In this document: piece after piece, positions 62,517 through 64,000 of the stretch
Layout: every line of letters begins with the position of its first letter
Position numbering within the stretch: the first letter of the stretch is position 1
Origin: Ottelia alismoides
Taxonomy: Eukaryota; Streptophyta; Magnoliopsida; Alismatales; Hydrocharitaceae
Direction: 5' to 3'
Assembly: GCA_037367405.1 (NCBI GenBank)
Contig: JAZKJV010002322.1
Location: 1-64,000, forward strand
Length of the DNA stretch: 64,000 nucleotides
Program-made: the position numbers and the translations under genes
The notes under the pieces: model-generated
Told to the model about the DNA's origin: nothing
What the model saw: only the letters and a program-made list of their open reading frames with translations
Databases searched by the model: none

Positions 62517-62618
62517 AAAAAGGAGATAATCACCACCAAAATGAGGTGGCGTCACCAATGACTTAGTCATAGGTGACGCCCCCTAATTTTAGGGGGTGAT
62601 TTATTATCTCCCTTTTTG
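62517..62618. repeat. Long hairpin, possible small inverted-repeat element
   Basis: GGAGATAATCACC pairs with GGTGATTTATTATCTCC; inside, GGCGTCACC pairs with GGTGACGCC, and CCCCCTAATTTTAGGGGG forms a side hairpin. Not recognisable at the same place in copy B1. Could be a MITE-like insertion or diverged LTR structure. Confidence 0.45.
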
Positions 62619-62817
62619 TTATCTTGTTATCTCTTAATAATTGATTTATGTTAAATTAAATTATGTTGATGATAATGCAGCATATATTTGATTTGATATA
62701 AATTAATATTGTTGGTTTTTGACCAACAATCATCGTGGTCGTTGATTTATGCATAGATCAATCTAGTCGTTGATTCTATGTATGTCATGGATTGAGATCC
62801 ATTGAACCCCAAACTAG

Positions 62818-62826
62818 TATATAAGG
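62818..62826 (+). promoter_or_regulatory. TATA-like box of family B LTR
   Basis: TATATAAGG, about 50 bp before a (CT)n tract; copy B1 has TATAAGTAG at the same place on its strand. Confidence 0.45.
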
Positions 62827-63369
62827 AGGGCAACCCTAGCCTTTGGAGTACATCAAGAGTACATGCTTACTCTGTCTCTCTCTCTCTCATTCTCAACTAC
62901 TCTCTCTCTCTCTAAGGTCGCCGTCCACCTTGTGCTTTGATGGAACAAGCAATCGTCTCCACGCCATTGTGTTGTCGCTTCGATTGCTCGTGGATCTCCA
63001 TCGACGGATTTCGTTGGATAAAATCAGGAGATTCAAGGCTTGGATCTTCATCGAGGATTGCGGGAGGAACACATCTCATCATCGCGCCCGCAAGTGCCAT
63101 CTTCGTGGATCGGACTTGAGTCAGGAGGATCTCTTGCTTTAGAGATCTTGTGATCGCAACCACGCTTCAAGAGGTATTTCTAATACTTTGTGGTTTGATG
63201 AAACGATCCAAGAAATGTTCTTGTGATCGTGTGGTTTCATCACTTATTTTAAAAAATTTTTAATTTTCGCTGGACCTAGCGACTAGTGTGACTAGTCGCC
63301 CCAATCGCATGAGATGCGATCATCACGCTTCCGTGATGCGCTTGAGGATTCTCAATATCCTTCATAAAG

Positions 63370-63952
63370 ATGGCCTTCATTATTGGCAATGTGTCCGATA
63401 TAAGAAATTACTCCTTTGCTGCATGGTGTCTAGAAGTTAGGCCATCAAGAAAGCAGTATGCATACCAGTCAGAATGCTCTTGTATCTATTTGGTGTAACA
63501 TGAGAGTTGGAATATTGCAATCTCCTCATACAGGCTGGAGAGATGCCTCCAATACTCGATGAGAATGGAATCACCCCGAGATGCTGACCAAATTCGTTTG
63601 TAAATGTCTACAAGGTGTGACTTCGTCTTATTCTAGGAGTATGTTTTCTCGAGATCCTCCCACATTTCATTGGTCGTATTTTGTAATGAAGATTCGAGGC
63701 AATGTGAGCCTCAACATTGTTGGTCATCTGGTTGATAACAAAGTAGTTGTATGCCTACCAGTTGTCGTACTCTTTGTCCTTTTCATCTAAAGAACCTTTA
63801 GTCAAAATGTAAAGTATCCTCTGACCACCAATGAACACCATAAAAGATCGGGACCAAAGCACGTAATTTTTTGTGCCCTTGAGTTTGATAGTAGTGCCTT
63901 GTGTCATAATATTCGTGGCCAAGGGCTTTGTCTCGGTAGAAGAATGTGCCAT
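63370..63952 (-). pseudogene. Host copia gag, N-terminal part
   Basis: Minus strand. Start chosen at MAHSSTETKPLA (63952); an upstream in-frame Met at 63988 is less typical. The retrotransposon gag motif IKLKGTKNYVLWSRSFMVFI is the usual KLNGTNYxxW entry of copia gag (UBN2/gag_pre-type domains), followed by YFVINQMTNNVEAHIASNLH, MWEDLEKTYS, and RIWSASRGDSILIEYWRHLS with in-frame stops between them. In an intact element this protein forms the virus-like particle. The gene is cut at 63369 by the family B solo LTR. The 48 bp right of the start are leader. Confidence 0.85.
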
Positions 63953-64000
63953 GGTAGTCTTAAAATAGAAAGACGATCTTGTAATCAACTAAGGGTGCAT

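Larger units (their letters stand above)
59748..63364 (+). repeat. Solo LTR, family B (copy B2), with internal duplication
   Basis: Starts TGTTAGCCATGTGAGCCC, homologous to the start of copy B1, and ends AATATCCTTCA. Flanks CAAAG (59743-59747) and TAAAG (63365-63369) are a 5-bp duplication with one mismatch; copia gag resumes at 63370. Without the duplicated unit the LTR is 2,520 bp, 770 bp longer than B1, which lacks most of 60950-61760. TATA-like TATATAAGG at 62818-62826 is followed by (CT)n 62875-62915. Palindromes of the AAT-NNN-ATT type occur at 61876-62350, and a strong hairpin at 62522-62612. Confidence 0.8.
1219..64000 (-). mobile_element. Host Ty1/copia element carrying all nested insertions
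   Basis: A single minus-strand copia element can be followed across the window. From its 5' side (right): gag start at 63952, gag C-terminus near 59481, protease near 38300, integrase near 37100-37900, RT split between 36640-36730, 6479-6548 and 2139-2358, RNase H 1502-1905, PPT, and 3' LTR 1219-1453. Order and orientation are exactly gag-PR-IN-RT-RH, and reading resumes across each insertion. Only about 3.8 kb of the 62.8 kb is copia sequence. It was already defective: much of the RT N-terminal half is missing and stops are frequent. The 5' LTR is beyond the right edge. Confidence 0.85.

Noticed and set aside
63755..63988. Short open frame at the right edge as an independent small gene
   Set aside because: It carries the copia gag motif IKLKGTKNYVLWSRSF and continues in sense into later gag blocks after stops, so it is the host copia gag start.
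1..64000. Host protein-coding genes, rRNA or organellar DNA
   Set aside because: No exon series outside transposon families was found on either strand, and no rRNA or plastid/mitochondrial sequence was recognised.

Overview
This window is plant nuclear DNA (almost certainly an angiosperm; the sequence does not let me name the species). No ordinary host gene is visible. All recognisable coding sequence belongs to transposable elements of plant type: Ty1/copia elements, long-LTR elements with a tRNA-Asp primer site, a CACTA (En/Spm) transposon with TNP2-like and TNPA-like genes, and a small hAT-like terminal-repeat element. Nearly every reading frame carries stops or frameshifts, so the region is an old heterochromatin-like nest. 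Boundaries and identities were read by eye; no alignment was run.

Layout. 1-1056 is the 3' end of a plus-strand copia element with its LTR. From 1219 to beyond the right edge lies one minus-strand copia element that hosts everything else: 3' LTR 1219-1453, RNase H and RT 1466-2358, RT 6479-6548, RT/integrase/protease 36638-38522, gag 59481-59747 and 63370-63952. It has been split by (i) a hAT-like element (2367-6470), itself split by a solo LTR of family A (2837-6277); (ii) a 30-kb family A composite (6549-36632); (iii) a complete family C element (38528-59475, TSD ATATG), whose coding region is split by an 8.0-kb CACTA transposon (44974-52974, TSD AAC); and (iv) a family B solo LTR (59748-63364). 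Another family B solo LTR (14807-16553, TSD CTTGG) sits in the family A leader. A 1,097-bp tandem duplication (59227-61420) came after insertions (iii) and (iv).

Families A and C (labels used only here) are the most interesting content. Both have very long LTRs (about 3.3 and 3.56 kb), a tRNA-Asp primer site and a Tat/Athila-like PPT. Both encode one long protein with a retropepsin-like segment and no visible RT, RNase H, integrase or zinc knuckle, so they would need enzymes in trans. Their proteins differ strongly, yet between stop codon and PPT both carry the same ordered array of four hairpins, each ending in a copy of the PPT-like motif, followed by conserved non-coding blocks. Their LTRs begin with a short perfect palindrome and contain a GC-rich core that differs between copies inside a conserved AT-rich shell, downstream of a candidate splice donor. 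The family A composite also contains a giant inverted repeat (arms about 8 kb, axis near 24775).
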